From G025836975 sp040391135 (GTDB taxonomy: Bacteria; Pseudomonadota; Gammaproteobacteria; Burkholderiales; Burkholderiaceae_B): a DNA stretch of 64,000 bases. Shown piece by piece: positions 16,744-25,803 of the stretch. The position numbers were made by a program, and so were the translations under genes. Location of the stretch: positions 62,001-126,000 of the forward strand of contig JBEBYL010000007.1 of assembly GCA_040391135.1 (NCBI GenBank), written 5' to 3'. The notes under the pieces are model-generated. The model was not told the origin of the DNA. It saw only the letters and a program-made list of their open reading frames with translations, and did not search any database. How positions within the stretch are numbered: the first letter of the stretch is position 1; each line of letters starts with the position of its first letter.

Positions 16744-17604
16744 CTATTCCCCATCGTGCAAGGTATGCAGGAAGGCGGCGATGTCGCGCGCGTCCTGTTC
16801 GCTTACTCCCAGATCGGGCATGGCCGATAAGGGGTCGACCTTTTTAGGGTCGCGTAGCCAGCGCAGCATGTTGGCCGGCGTGTTGGGAAGCACGCCGGCA
16901 ATGTACCGCCTGTCGGCGATCCCGGCCAGCGGCGGGCCCACATGGCGATTGGCGCCCACGATGCCGGGAATCGCATGGCATGTGGCGCACAAATACTGCT
17001 GCAGCGCCTTTCGACCGGCGGCGGCATCGCCTGGACGCAGTTCTTGCGATGCCGCCGGCGCCTCCGCCTCTTGATCGGGCATGGGCGCGTGCCGCCTGTC
17101 CCAGCTTTGGTAGTCCGCCGGCGATAAAGCCGGCAAGACCTTCATGAAGGCCACGATGTCCCATATTTCTTCGTCGCTCAACCGATACCGCCATGCGGGC
17201 ATGCCGCTCATCTTGACGCCATTCCGGATTATCCAGTATGCCTCGGCAGCTGGCCATTGCCGGGCGGCTTCGACCAGCGACGCGGGTGCGGGGGTCAGGC
17301 CCAGCGCAAACGGCTGAGGCGCGACCCCGGGGGCGCCGTGGCACTGCACACAGTGCGCCCGGAAATGCCTGAACCCCTTGACCGTGCGATCCGGATCTTC
17401 CAGAGCAGGCACCTCCACGCCGGAAGTACGCAGCTTGACCGAACGCCGCAATGATGTTTCCAGCAGGTGATAAACAGGCGCCGTGTGCTGGCTCGTCGCG
17501 CTGACATCATACAAACCGATGTACACAAAGGCGGCCCCGAGCAGAGCGGCAGTGGCCGCCGATAACGCCAGAGTGATGCCCGCAACGCGTTTCCATGTCG
17601 TCAT
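16744..17604 (-). CDS. membrane-anchored diheme cytochrome c
   Basis: A 286-residue protein with an N-terminal membrane anchor (about residues 8-32) and two heme c sites: Cys85-Cys88-His89 (CVQCH) and Cys206-Cys209-His210 (CATCH). Axial Met candidates occur in KMSGMPAWR and LSAMPDLG. The second domain closely resembles the heme tail of the nearby oxidase subunit II and the monoheme lipoprotein, so all three may be related. It follows the lipoprotein gene by 18 bp and is divergent from the oxidase genes. It likely donates electrons to that oxidase. Confidence 0.88.
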   Translation of the reverse strand: MTTWKRVAGITLALSAATAALLGAAFVYIGLYDVSATSQHTAPVYHLLETSLRRSVKLRTSGVEVPALEDPDRTVKGFRHFRAHCVQCHGAPGVAPQPFALGLTPAPASLVEAARQWPAAEAYWIIRNGVKMSGMPAWRYRLSDEEIWDIVAFMKVLPALSPADYQSWDRRHAPMPDQEAEAPAASQELRPGDAAAGRKALQQYLCATCHAIPGIVGANRHVGPPLAGIADRRYIAGVLPNTPANMLRWLRDPKKVDPLSAMPDLGVSEQDARDIAAFLHTLHDGE

Positions 17605-17622
17605 CTTCAGGCGTCCGTGGCG

Positions 17623-18027
17623 TCAATGCAGGGTAAGCAGATAGGCGGCGATGTCCTTCGAATCCGCTACGCTCATCCCCATATCGGGCATGGCGGTACG
17701 CGGATCGACCGCCGGTGGATCAAGCAGCCATCGCACCAGGTTTGCGGGCGTATTGGGCAGCACGCCGCCCACATAGCCGCGCAAAGCCACATCTTTCAGC
17801 GGCGGCCCCACCCTGGATACGGGCCCCTTGATTCCTTCTATGGTGTGACAGGCAACGCAGCCATAGTCGGCGATAAGCTGCCGGCCGCGCTGTATGTCCG
17901 CGCCGGCCAGCTGGCTGGATTGCCCTCGCGGCGAAAGTGGCGGACGCTTTTCGCCACAGCCTGTCAGCGGCAAGAGGGCAATCATGCCGAGCAGCATCGC
18001 TGCTCGGCGGAAGATCGTGCTGGGCAT
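17623..18027 (-). CDS. cytochrome c lipoprotein
   Basis: A 134-residue monoheme cytochrome. The signal peptide ends in a lipobox, LPLTGC, with Cys24 as lipidation site. The heme motif is CVACH (Cys57, Cys60, His61), with an axial Met in TAMPDMGMS. The segment GGVLPNTPANLVRWLLDP is nearly repeated in the diheme cytochrome downstream (GVLPNTPANMLRWLRDP) and in oxidase subunit II (GVLPNNVGTLAGWIAD). This points to duplication of one heme module. It is probably held on the periplasmic face of a membrane and feeds the divergent terminal oxidase. Confidence 0.87.
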   Translation of the reverse strand: MPSTIFRRAAMLLGMIALLPLTGCGEKRPPLSPRGQSSQLAGADIQRGRQLIADYGCVACHTIEGIKGPVSRVGPPLKDVALRGYVGGVLPNTPANLVRWLLDPPAVDPRTAMPDMGMSVADSKDIAAYLLTLH

Positions 18028-18329
18028 CTGCGCATTTCACTATTCCTGGATCCAAGCCACCACAGCAAATACTTTGCCAGAGGCCGATTACCGGGTCGGC
18101 CCACTGCGACGGGAGATCGGAGGCGGGCAAAGTCCGCGCTATGTGTAAATTTTGCAAAACAAGCTCAAAACATACCGGGAGCCGCCATTGGGCGGGTCCT
18201 ACCGCTGCCATTTCCCTGGGTGGGCATGGCCGGGCCGGCCCGGTACGTCATGTGCTGTATCGGAAGCCAGCGCCGCGCCGGCACGCCATAAACCGTGCTT
18301 CTTCGATAACGCCAATAACTAGCCTCCGC
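18028..18329. other. 302-bp divergent intergenic region of the oxidase locus
   Basis: This stretch separates the cytochrome genes (minus) from the oxidase genes (plus). It holds a 14-bp perfect GC palindrome, CCGGGCCGGCCCGG (18230-18243). I could not identify a convincing promoter or FNR/Anr site. An open frame in phase with subunit II runs across it, but the translation has no membrane or signal character, so it is treated as non-coding. Confidence 0.5.
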
Positions 18330-19313
18330 ATGCTCCATCCGCATCCGACCGTACTGCTCGCCCTATTGCCGATTCAGGTATCGGCCGGCGTGCAATCGGT
18401 TCTTCACCCCAATGGAGAAGGGGCAAGCCGCATTGCCCAAATCAGCTGGATAATGTTCATCGGCGCGGGAGCCATCTTTCTGCTTGTCATGATTCTGCTG
18501 GCCCTGGCACTGTACGGCAGGCCGCAAGCGAGAAAACGCCTGGGCAGGCGCTCGCTGATCGTGGCGGCGGGCCTGGCTTTTCCCGTGGCCGTCCTGAGCG
18601 CCTTGCTTGCCTACAATCTTAAGGCGGCCTCATCGCTGGCCCGAACCGATGGGCCGCCCGCGGTCCGCATTGCCGTCATCGGCGAGATGTGGTGGTGGAG
18701 GGTCCAATATCTGGACGACGAGGGCCGGTTGCTCTTCGAGACGGCCAACGACATCCGCATCCCATACGGGCTGCCCGTGGAGTTTGTGCTTCGGTCGGAT
18801 AACGTAATCCACAGCTTCTGGGTGCCCAATCTGGCGGGCAAGCTGGACATGATCCCTGGCCATGTCAACCGCCTGCGCGTCCAGGCAAAGGAAGCAGGCC
18901 TATTCCGAGGCCAGTGCGCGGAATACTGCGGAGCCCAGCACGCAAAGATGATGTTCGATGTCCAGGCGCTTTCCCCGGCCGGCTTCCAGCGGTGGGTGGC
19001 GGCGCAGCGTCAGCCGGCGCGCGAGCCGGCCAATGCCGGCCTGCGTCTGGGCCAGCGGCTTTTCATGCAAGCTTGCGCGCAGTGCCACACCATTCGTGGA
19101 ACCCGGGCGGCCGGCACGCTGGGTCCCGATCTTACGCATATCGGTAGCCGCCGCTCGGTGGCGGCAGGGGTACTGCCCAATAACGTCGGCACACTGGCCG
19201 GCTGGATCGCCGACAGCCAGCATATCAAGCCGGGCAACCAGATGCCGTCCTTCAATCATCTATCGGGCGAAGAACTGCGCGCCTTGGCGCAATACGTGGG
19301 AAGCCTCGAATGA
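18330..19313 (+). CDS. coxB: cytochrome c oxidase subunit II with fused cytochrome c (caa3 type)
   Basis: A 327-residue subunit with an N-terminal signal-like segment and two membrane helices (about 35-62 and 74-98). The periplasmic CuA domain shows His161, Cys196, Cys200, His204 and Met207 (CAEYCGAQHAKM) and the aromatic patch MWWWRVQY. A C-terminal cytochrome c follows with Cys249, Cys252 and His253 (CAQCH). The protein receives electrons from cytochrome c and passes them to subunit I. ATG 18330 is the only good start but lacks an SD, so the exact start is uncertain. It overlaps the next frame. Confidence 0.9.
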   Translation: MLHPHPTVLLALLPIQVSAGVQSVLHPNGEGASRIAQISWIMFIGAGAIFLLVMILLALALYGRPQARKRLGRRSLIVAAGLAFPVAVLSALLAYNLKAASSLARTDGPPAVRIAVIGEMWWWRVQYLDDEGRLLFETANDIRIPYGLPVEFVLRSDNVIHSFWVPNLAGKLDMIPGHVNRLRVQAKEAGLFRGQCAEYCGAQHAKMMFDVQALSPAGFQRWVAAQRQPAREPANAGLRLGQRLFMQACAQCHTIRGTRAAGTLGPDLTHIGSRRSVAAGVLPNNVGTLAGWIADSQHIKPGNQMPSFNHLSGEELRALAQYVGSLE

Positions 19314-19327
19314 TGCCGGAGGAATCT

Positions 19328-21856
19328 ATGACAGGACCGACTCATATGCCGCCCAATCCGCTCCCCCGGCCAGAAGGTGAATTGGAACAGTTGCGGCATG
19401 TTTGGCAGCGCCCCAAGGGCTGGCGGGCCGTCACTGTCGTCAACAATAACCGCGTCGGCATACTCTACATCGGCACGGCCATGCTCTTCTTCCTGCTCGC
19501 CGGCGTGCTGGCGTTGCTGATGCGAACTCAATTGGCCGTGCCCGACAATGATTTGATCGGGCACGATCTGTACAACCAGCTGTTCACCATGCACGGCACG
19601 GTGATGATGTTCCTGTTCGCGGTGCCGGCGGTCGAAGCGATGGCGGTCCTGCTGTTGCCGAATATGCTGGGTGCGCGCGACCTGCCCTTCCCTCGTCTAT
19701 CCGCCTATGCCTATTGGGCTTATGCCGTAGGCGGCATCATATTCTTTTGCAGCATCTTCGCCGGGCTGGCGCCGGACGGAGGCTGGTTCATGTATCCGCC
19801 GCTCAGCAGCTCCACCTATTCGCCGGCGCTCAACGCGGACCTTTGGCTGCTTGGCATCGGCTTCATCGAGATTTCCGCAATCGCCGGTGCCATCGAGCTG
19901 GCTATTGGCATACTGCGCACTCGCGCACCCAGCATGACGCTGGACAAGATGCCGATCTTTGCCTGGGTGATGCTGGTGTTCTCCGGCATGGTGATCATTG
20001 CCTTCCCCGCTGTCATCGTCGGCACCGCGCTGCTGGAGTTGGAGCGGGCCTTCGGCATGCCTTTCTTTATTGCCCGGAAAGGAGGCGATCCTTTGTTGTG
20101 GCAGCATCTTTTCTGGTTCTTCGGCCACCCCGAGGTCTATATCATTTTCCTGCCCGGAGCCGGCATGGTTTCGATGATCATTCCAGCCATGACCGGCACA
20201 CCGTTGATAGGCTACCGGCTGGTCGTGCTGGCGGTCGTCGCCACGGGCTTCCTTAGCTTCGGCTTGTGGGTGCATCACATGTTCGCCACCGGCATCCCGC
20301 AGCTTTCGCTGAGCTTTGCATCAGCCGCCAGCATGGCCGTGTCCGTCCCGACCGGCATACAGGTATTTGCCTGGATCGCCACCATCGCCGCGGCGGCGCG
20401 ATTGCGCCCCATCAAGCTGCCCATGCTGTTCATCCTGGGCTTCTTCTTCATTTTCGTGCTGGGCGGGCTTACCGGCGTCATGGTGGCGGTGATTCCCTTC
20501 GACCTGCAGGCGCACGACAGCTACTTCATCGTCGCCCATCTTCATTATGTGCTGTTCGGCGGCATGGTATTCCCGCTATTCGCCGCCTTCTACTATTGGG
20601 CGCCATTCGTCAGCGCGCGACCCCTGTCCGACAAGCTGGGCCGCTGGGCATTCTGGCTGATGTTCATCGGATTCAACGTCAGTTTCTTTCCCATGCACTT
20701 CACCGGCCTGGCCGGCATGCCGCGACGGGTCTATACCTATGCCGACAGCTATGGCTGGGGGACTCTTAACATGGTGTCCACCGTCGGCGCCTATATGATT
20801 GCCGCCGGAGTCCTGGCCTTCCTGATAGACCTGGCACGCAATTTCCGGCTGGCGACCGAAACCAATGCCGGCAATATCTGGGGCGCCGGCACCTTGGAGT
20901 GGCTGCCTAGCGGTCCTTACGGTACACGAAGCATTCCATTCGTGACGAGCCGCGAACCGCTGTGGGACCAGGCCGGGCTAGCCGCAGACGTGGACGCGGG
21001 GCGTTACTACCTGCCGGGCGCGCCGACCGGCCGGCGCTCGACGCTGGTAACCAGTCCCATCGAGGCCAGCCCCCAATACGTGCTGGAACTGCCCGGCCCG
21101 GGATGGTCGCCTTTGCTTGCGGCGCTGGGCACCGCCGGCTTCTTCCTGCTGCTGACGTTCAAACTGGAAGCGCTTGCGGCGGCTTGCGGGGTCCTGGCCG
21201 TGGCGATGATATGGCGCTGGCTGTGGGATGCCGACACCGGCCCCATCCACCCGCCGGTCGATATCGGCGGCGGCCTGCGCCTGCCGGTTTCATGCAGCGG
21301 CAGCGCATCCCATTCCTGGTGGGCAATGATCATTCTGCTCATGGTCTGCACCAGCATTTTCGGTTCGCTGCTGTTCGCCTACCTGTTCCTGTGGCTCACG
21401 TCTCCGGAAGTGTGGCCGTCTCGGGAGACCATTCCTCCCATAGCAGTGCCTTTGGTATCGTCCAGCCTGCTTATTGCCAGCAGCGCATTGCTGCCATGGT
21501 GCAGCCGCGCCTTGGCGCGGGGAAAGCAAAAACCATTGCAATGGGCTATGCCGCTCGCCTTGCTGATGGTCGCGGCGGCGATAATCCTGGAGGGCGGCAG
21601 CCAATGGCAGACTGGCCTGCGGCCGCAAGATAGCGGCTATGCCGCCGCCGTCTATACCATGATCGGCCTTCAAGGCGTGTTCGTGGCCGCGCTATGCTTG
21701 ATGGGTGTTTTTACAGTGGCCCGATCCATGGCTGGAAGACTGGCGGCCGACCGACGCGCGTGCTTCGACAGCACGATGATCTTCTGGCATTACACGGTGG
21801 CTCAAGGCCTGCTTGGCCTTGGCGCGCTCCACGGTTTTCCGCGCATTCTGGGGTAA
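19328..21856 (+). CDS. coxA: cytochrome c oxidase fused subunit I + III
   Basis: An 842-residue integral membrane protein. The first about 540 residues are heme-copper oxidase subunit I: low-spin heme His in HGTVMMF, the CuB His and cross-linked Tyr in FGHPEVYIIFLPG, the His pair in HHMFATG and the heme ligands in HDSYFIVAHLHYVLFGG. The last about 250 residues, from SHSWWAMIILLMV on, resemble subunit III. The protein reduces O2 to water and pumps protons. ATG 19328 follows GGAGGA (19318-19323); an ATG at 19310 overlaps the subunit II stop. I+III fusions are known in alternative caa3/cbo-type oxidases. Confidence 0.9.
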   Translation: MTGPTHMPPNPLPRPEGELEQLRHVWQRPKGWRAVTVVNNNRVGILYIGTAMLFFLLAGVLALLMRTQLAVPDNDLIGHDLYNQLFTMHGTVMMFLFAVPAVEAMAVLLLPNMLGARDLPFPRLSAYAYWAYAVGGIIFFCSIFAGLAPDGGWFMYPPLSSSTYSPALNADLWLLGIGFIEISAIAGAIELAIGILRTRAPSMTLDKMPIFAWVMLVFSGMVIIAFPAVIVGTALLELERAFGMPFFIARKGGDPLLWQHLFWFFGHPEVYIIFLPGAGMVSMIIPAMTGTPLIGYRLVVLAVVATGFLSFGLWVHHMFATGIPQLSLSFASAASMAVSVPTGIQVFAWIATIAAAARLRPIKLPMLFILGFFFIFVLGGLTGVMVAVIPFDLQAHDSYFIVAHLHYVLFGGMVFPLFAAFYYWAPFVSARPLSDKLGRWAFWLMFIGFNVSFFPMHFTGLAGMPRRVYTYADSYGWGTLNMVSTVGAYMIAAGVLAFLIDLARNFRLATETNAGNIWGAGTLEWLPSGPYGTRSIPFVTSREPLWDQAGLAADVDAGRYYLPGAPTGRRSTLVTSPIEASPQYVLELPGPGWSPLLAALGTAGFFLLLTFKLEALAAACGVLAVAMIWRWLWDADTGPIHPPVDIGGGLRLPVSCSGSASHSWWAMIILLMVCTSIFGSLLFAYLFLWLTSPEVWPSRETIPPIAVPLVSSSLLIASSALLPWCSRALARGKQKPLQWAMPLALLMVAAAIILEGGSQWQTGLRPQDSGYAAAVYTMIGLQGVFVAALCLMGVFTVARSMAGRLAADRRACFDSTMIFWHYTVAQGLLGLGALHGFPRILG

Positions 21857-21861
21857 ACGCC

Positions 21862-22203
21862 ATGACAGGAACCTTCTCGCGCACATTCTTGTTCATGCTT
21901 GCCGGCCCGCTTATCTGGGCTGTGCATTTCCTGTTCATCTACGCCGTCAACGGCGTGAACTGTGCACGGCCGGCGCTGCGGGGCACAGGGATGGATGCGC
22001 AGGCGCCGCTGTGGATCATCGTCGCGGCCAGCCTGCTGGGGCTGCTTGCAATGGCCGCCATATTTCTACGCCAGTATTCGCGCAGGCCGCGAAGCGCCGA
22101 CAATGGGTTCATCCTGTGGCTGGCCGGCGCGCTAAGCCTGCTATCGGCCGTCGCAATCATCTGGGAGACGATGCCCGTGCTGCTGGTGCCGGCTTGCGCT
22201 TAG
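21862..22203 (+). CDS. small membrane protein of the oxidase operon
   Basis: A 113-residue protein with about three hydrophobic helices (residues 8-28, 47-68 and 82-108). It starts 5 bp after the subunit I+III stop, so it is cotranscribed. Its N-terminal helix contains PLIWAVHFLFIYAVNGVNCARP. I do not recognise a named family. Its position suggests a subunit IV-like or assembly role in the terminal oxidase, which is inference from context only. Confidence 0.75.
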   Translation: MTGTFSRTFLFMLAGPLIWAVHFLFIYAVNGVNCARPALRGTGMDAQAPLWIIVAASLLGLLAMAAIFLRQYSRRPRSADNGFILWLAGALSLLSAVAIIWETMPVLLVPACA

Positions 22204-22210
22204 GAAAAGA

Positions 22211-23182
22211 TCAATCGACCGATGCGCCGGATTGCTTGACGGCCCTGCCCCATTTGGCGATTTCGGTGTCGATGAACTGCTTGCCCTCTTCGGGCGTATA
22301 GATCAACGGTTGGGCTCCACGATCCGTCAGCGTCTTTGCCGCCGCGGGCGATTTGAGAATCCCGTTGATTTTCTCGTTCAGGTATTTCACGACCTCGGCA
22401 GGGGTTTCACTGGGAGCGAAAACGGCCGCCCAGCCTACGGCCTCGAAACCTGGATAACCCGACTCGGCCACGGTAGGCACCTGCGGCAGTTGCGGCACAC
22501 GCTCACGCGTGGTCACGGCCAGCGGATTGGCCGCCTTGGACTGCACATGGGGAAGAGCGGCGGTAACCGAGTCGACCATCAGCGGTACATGATTGCCCAG
22601 GAAATCAGCCTGCGCCGGACCACTGCCCTTGTAGGGAATATGCCGCAGTTCAATCTTGGCCTCGGCCTTGAACATCTCCGCCGACAAATGCTGGGTGCCC
22701 CCTATGCCCGCGCTGGCATAGGCCAGCTCGTCGGGCTTGGCGCGCGCCTGCTCCACCAGTTGGGACAGCGATGTGATGCCGCTTTTCGGATTCGCCAGGA
22801 AAATCAGCGGCACGGTAAAGATGCCGCCCACCGGCACAAAGTCGGATTTCAGCGAATAGCCCGGGTTGCTGTAGAGCGTCTGATTGACGGCGCCCGCGCT
22901 GCCGCCAACAGCCAGGGTGTAGCCATCGGGCTTGGCACGCGCCACGAATTGCATGCCGATATTGCTGCCGGCGCCGGCCTTGTTCTCGACGATGACGGGC
23001 TGGCCTACTTCGGCGGAAAGCTTTTCAGCTATGGCGCGGGCGAAGATATCGGTCGCCTGCCCCGGCGGAAAAGGCACGACCATGGTGATGGGGCGATCAG
23101 GATAGGCGGCGTGCGCAATGCCGGCGGCGCCGATAAGCGCGCAAGCCAGCACGGACTTGGGAAAAGGTAGGCGGTTCTTCAT
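22211..23182 (-). CDS. Bug family tripartite tricarboxylate transporter receptor
   Basis: A 323-residue receptor with a signal peptide ending near GIAHAAYPDRP (residue 25). The Bug hallmark YPDRPITMVVPFPPGQATD and the motifs VENKAGAGSNIG and KPDGYTLAVGG are present. It ends 7 bp from the oxidase operon stop, convergent with it. A second Bug gene lies 73 bp upstream in the same direction, and a MetE-like gene is beyond that. The three may form one unit. Ligand unknown. Confidence 0.92.
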   Translation of the reverse strand: MKNRLPFPKSVLACALIGAAGIAHAAYPDRPITMVVPFPPGQATDIFARAIAEKLSAEVGQPVIVENKAGAGSNIGMQFVARAKPDGYTLAVGGSAGAVNQTLYSNPGYSLKSDFVPVGGIFTVPLIFLANPKSGITSLSQLVEQARAKPDELAYASAGIGGTQHLSAEMFKAEAKIELRHIPYKGSGPAQADFLGNHVPLMVDSVTAALPHVQSKAANPLAVTTRERVPQLPQVPTVAESGYPGFEAVGWAAVFAPSETPAEVVKYLNEKINGILKSPAAAKTLTDRGAQPLIYTPEEGKQFIDTEIAKWGRAVKQSGASVD

Positions 23183-23255
23183 ATACAGGTCTGGTAAGGT
23201 TCTTCAAGCGGTGTTGGTTTTCGCAACAATATACTATGCAAGCCGCAATCCAGTC

Positions 23256-24212
23256 CTAGTTGGCGACAATACCCGCCGACCGTATGACCCCAGACCAATG
23301 TTCGGTATCCGCCTTGACGGTTTTCCCTAGCGCATCGGGCGATTGATAGCGCGCCTCAATACCGGCGGCACGCGCTTTCTGGATGGTTTCAGGCTTTGCC
23401 AAACCGATCTCCAGGGCGCGGGTGATCCGCTCGATTGCGTCTGGCGGGGTTCCGGCGGGCGCGAAGAGCGATACCCAGGCATCCAGTTCGAAATTGGCAA
23501 AACCCTGCTCAACTGAGGTCGGCACATCCGGCAGCATGGGGTGGCGCGATCCGCTGGCTACAGCGATGGCGCGCAATTTCCCTTGCTGGATATGGCCAAT
23601 GATGGACGGCGGCGTCGTGATAAACAATTGCACCCGGCCCGAGAGCACATCCTGAATGGCCGGCCCCGAACCTTTGTAAGGCACATGCACCATATCGATC
23701 GCCGTCATCTGCTTAAGGAGTTCGGTGCCGACGTGCGGCACCGAGCCGCTTCCTTGAGAGGCGTAATTGATTTCGCCGGGATGGGCTTTGGCGTACTCAA
23801 CCAGCTCTTTCAAAGTGTGGACGGGCAGGGACGGATGAACCACCACCACATGCGGCGCCACAGCCAGCATGGCGACAGGCGTGAAGGATTCGGCGTTCCA
23901 GCGTAAATCTGAAAATAGCGACGGATTGCCGGCGTGATACATGGAGTACGACGCCAACAATGTGTAGCCGTCGGGCGCAGCTTGCGCGACATAACCGTAG
24001 GCAATATTTCCGCTTGCGCCTGCACGATTATCGACCACGACTGTCTGGCTTAGTGCCTGGGTCAGGGGCTCGCTGGCCAGCCGTGCCGCCATATCGACGA
24101 TACCGCCGGGGGGCACAGGCACGACTATCGTTATAGGCCGCGTCGGAAAGTCTTGCGCTGCCGCGCCCTGCATGAAGAAGGCCGACAGTGCGATGACAAG
24201 AAGTTTGATCAT
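23256..24212 (-). CDS. Bug family receptor linked to a MetE-like gene
   Basis: A 318-residue receptor. The signal peptide ends at about QGAAAQDFPTRP (residue 19), followed by RPITIVVPVPPGGIVDMAARL, a variant of the usual PFPAGG motif. ATG 24212 (MIKLLVIALS) is preferred over the longer open frame, which lacks signal-peptide logic. It begins 38 bp after the MetE-like gene, so the two are probably cotranscribed. A shared substrate such as a methylated or sulfur compound is possible but unproven. Confidence 0.92.
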   Translation of the reverse strand: MIKLLVIALSAFFMQGAAAQDFPTRPITIVVPVPPGGIVDMAARLASEPLTQALSQTVVVDNRAGASGNIAYGYVAQAAPDGYTLLASYSMYHAGNPSLFSDLRWNAESFTPVAMLAVAPHVVVVHPSLPVHTLKELVEYAKAHPGEINYASQGSGSVPHVGTELLKQMTAIDMVHVPYKGSGPAIQDVLSGRVQLFITTPPSIIGHIQQGKLRAIAVASGSRHPMLPDVPTSVEQGFANFELDAWVSLFAPAGTPPDAIERITRALEIGLAKPETIQKARAAGIEARYQSPDALGKTVKADTEHWSGVIRSAGIVAN

Positions 24213-24250
24213 GGTGCGAAATCCATAGGGTTGTGCAATGGCGGGAAACA

Positions 24251-25282
24251 TCAGCGGGAGAGCTCGTCCCGAACGATGCGCGCGCCATCGGCCATGGCCT
24301 TCATCTTGTCGTAGGCAACACGCCGGGGCAGATACTTCAGACCGCAATCGGGCGCGATCACCAGACGCTCGGCCGGCACATGAGGCAAGGCGCGGCGGAT
24401 GCGCTGGGCCACGATTTCAGGCGTTTCAATGTCGTGCGTGGACAAGTCCAGGACGCCGAGCATGATGGTCTTGGACGGCAGCCGCTCCAGAATGGCGCAA
24501 TCAAGATTGGACTGGGCGGTTTCCACCGATATCTGGCTGGCCAGGCAGCTTTCCAGTTCGGCCAGGAAAGAGTACCCGGCGGGACGTTCATGGATGATGG
24601 CGGCATAGCCAAAGCAGATATGCACAGCGGTCGTGCCCGTAACGCCTTCCAGCGCGCGGTTCAATGTACGCACACCATAGTCGCGCGCTTTTTCAGACCT
24701 GGCCTGCAAGTATGGCTCGTCTATCTGGACGACATCGGCTCCAGCGGCAAACAGATCCTTGATTTCCTCGTTGACGGCCGCGGCGTAGTCGTGGGCCATC
24801 TCTTCTTCCGATTTGTAGAAATCGTTCTGCGCCTGCTGTGTCATGGTGAAGGGGCCCGGCACCGTGATCTTGATCTGGCGATTTGTATTGGCGCGAAGAA
24901 ATTCGACATCGCGCACCTGTACGGAATGCCTGCGCCGGATCTTCCCGACGATGCGCGGCACGGGATTCGGATGCCCGCTGCGGTCAAGCGCTACGCCGGG
25001 ATTGTCGATATCGACGCCGTCCAGGGCCGTGGCGAAACGATTGGAATAGCTTTCCCGGCGCATTTCCCCATCGGTCAGCACGTCCAGGCCCGCGTTTTCC
25101 TGTGCGCGGATTGCAAGCAGCGTTGCATCGTCCTGGGCCTGCTCCAGCCAATCGGATTCAACGCGCCAAAGCTCCTTGGCCCGGACGCGCGGCGGAAAAC
25201 GGCCGCCCAGTTTGGCGCGGTCAATCAGCCAGTCGGGCTGCGCGTAAGAGCCAACCAGAGTCGTAGGTAAAAGTAGGGGCAT
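24251..25282 (-). CDS. cobalamin-independent methionine synthase-like protein (MetE C-domain)
   Basis: A 343-residue protein equal to the C-terminal catalytic half of MetE, without the N-terminal half. Zinc ligands of the family are visible: His221 and Cys223 (HICFGY), probably Glu254 and Cys313 (APDCGLKYLP). Opening segments are TTLVGSYAQPDWLI and DGEMRRESYSNRF. It should transfer a methyl group to a thiol such as homocysteine from a simple donor. Short MetE-like proteins of this kind are often degradation or salvage enzymes rather than the main methionine synthase. A Bug receptor gene follows closely. The 248 bp upstream hold its promoter, not resolved. Confidence 0.85.
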   Translation of the reverse strand: MPLLLPTTLVGSYAQPDWLIDRAKLGGRFPPRVRAKELWRVESDWLEQAQDDATLLAIRAQENAGLDVLTDGEMRRESYSNRFATALDGVDIDNPGVALDRSGHPNPVPRIVGKIRRRHSVQVRDVEFLRANTNRQIKITVPGPFTMTQQAQNDFYKSEEEMAHDYAAAVNEEIKDLFAAGADVVQIDEPYLQARSEKARDYGVRTLNRALEGVTGTTAVHICFGYAAIIHERPAGYSFLAELESCLASQISVETAQSNLDCAILERLPSKTIMLGVLDLSTHDIETPEIVAQRIRRALPHVPAERLVIAPDCGLKYLPRRVAYDKMKAMADGARIVRDELSR

Positions 25283-25530
25283 GATTCGAGTCCAGTAAAC
25301 GACGAGCCGGGCCTATGTGCCACATGCCCATCGAAAGAATGAGGTGGCGCCGATGATACCCACTATCTTGGGCGTTTTTTTCGAAAGCGGGAATTTGAGT
25401 CTCAATAGGCCGAATTTACAGGCGAATTCCACGTCAATGTGAATTTCCCTCATGCAAACCATGAGCGGAATAGAGACTGGCGATTTACCTGTGTTCGGCC
25501 ATTACGCCGACTGGCCCCGCCTTAGGGCGG

Positions 25531-25803
25531 CTATCTTGCATAGCACCGGATCAGAACGCAATAGACAACACCGGCGGCCAAACTGGTATGGCCGCTGTAT
25601 ATAACCAGTCCCAACCCCCAGCCCTGCCCGGCCAATATAACGCCCAATGCCGCCAGCAGCGCGCAAGCGCCCACCATGCGAAGTTTTTGCGTAATCGGGC
25701 GGGACAGGATCCGGCCGAAAATGTCTTGTTGCTGGCGCTCCATGGCGCATGCCAGGGCGGCAAAACCAGCCAGACACAACAGGATGGACATCAGATGATT
25801 CAT
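25531..25803 (-). CDS. DUF3325 membrane protein
   Basis: A 90-residue protein with three hydrophobic segments (about 5-20, 43-62 and 68-86) and the start MNHLMSILLCLAGFAALACAMERQQ typical of DUF3325. Such proteins accompany PepSY membrane proteins and TonB-dependent siderophore receptors. Its ATG overlaps the stop of the PepSY gene by 4 bp. It is the last gene of the iron operon. Molecular role unknown. Confidence 0.82.
   Translation of the reverse strand: MNHLMSILLCLAGFAALACAMERQQQDIFGRILSRPITQKLRMVGACALLAALGVILAGQGWGLGLVIYSGHTSLAAGVVYCVLIRCYAR

Noticed and set aside
17937..18329. N-terminal extension of oxidase subunit II by 131 codons
   Set aside because: It is in frame but overlaps the divergent cytochrome gene, and its sequence looks like random GC-rich DNA. 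The signal-like start is at 18330.
25365..25385. Terminator from the T-run near 25373-25379
   Set aside because: The stem before the T-run is only three to four pairs, and no plus-strand gene ends nearby.
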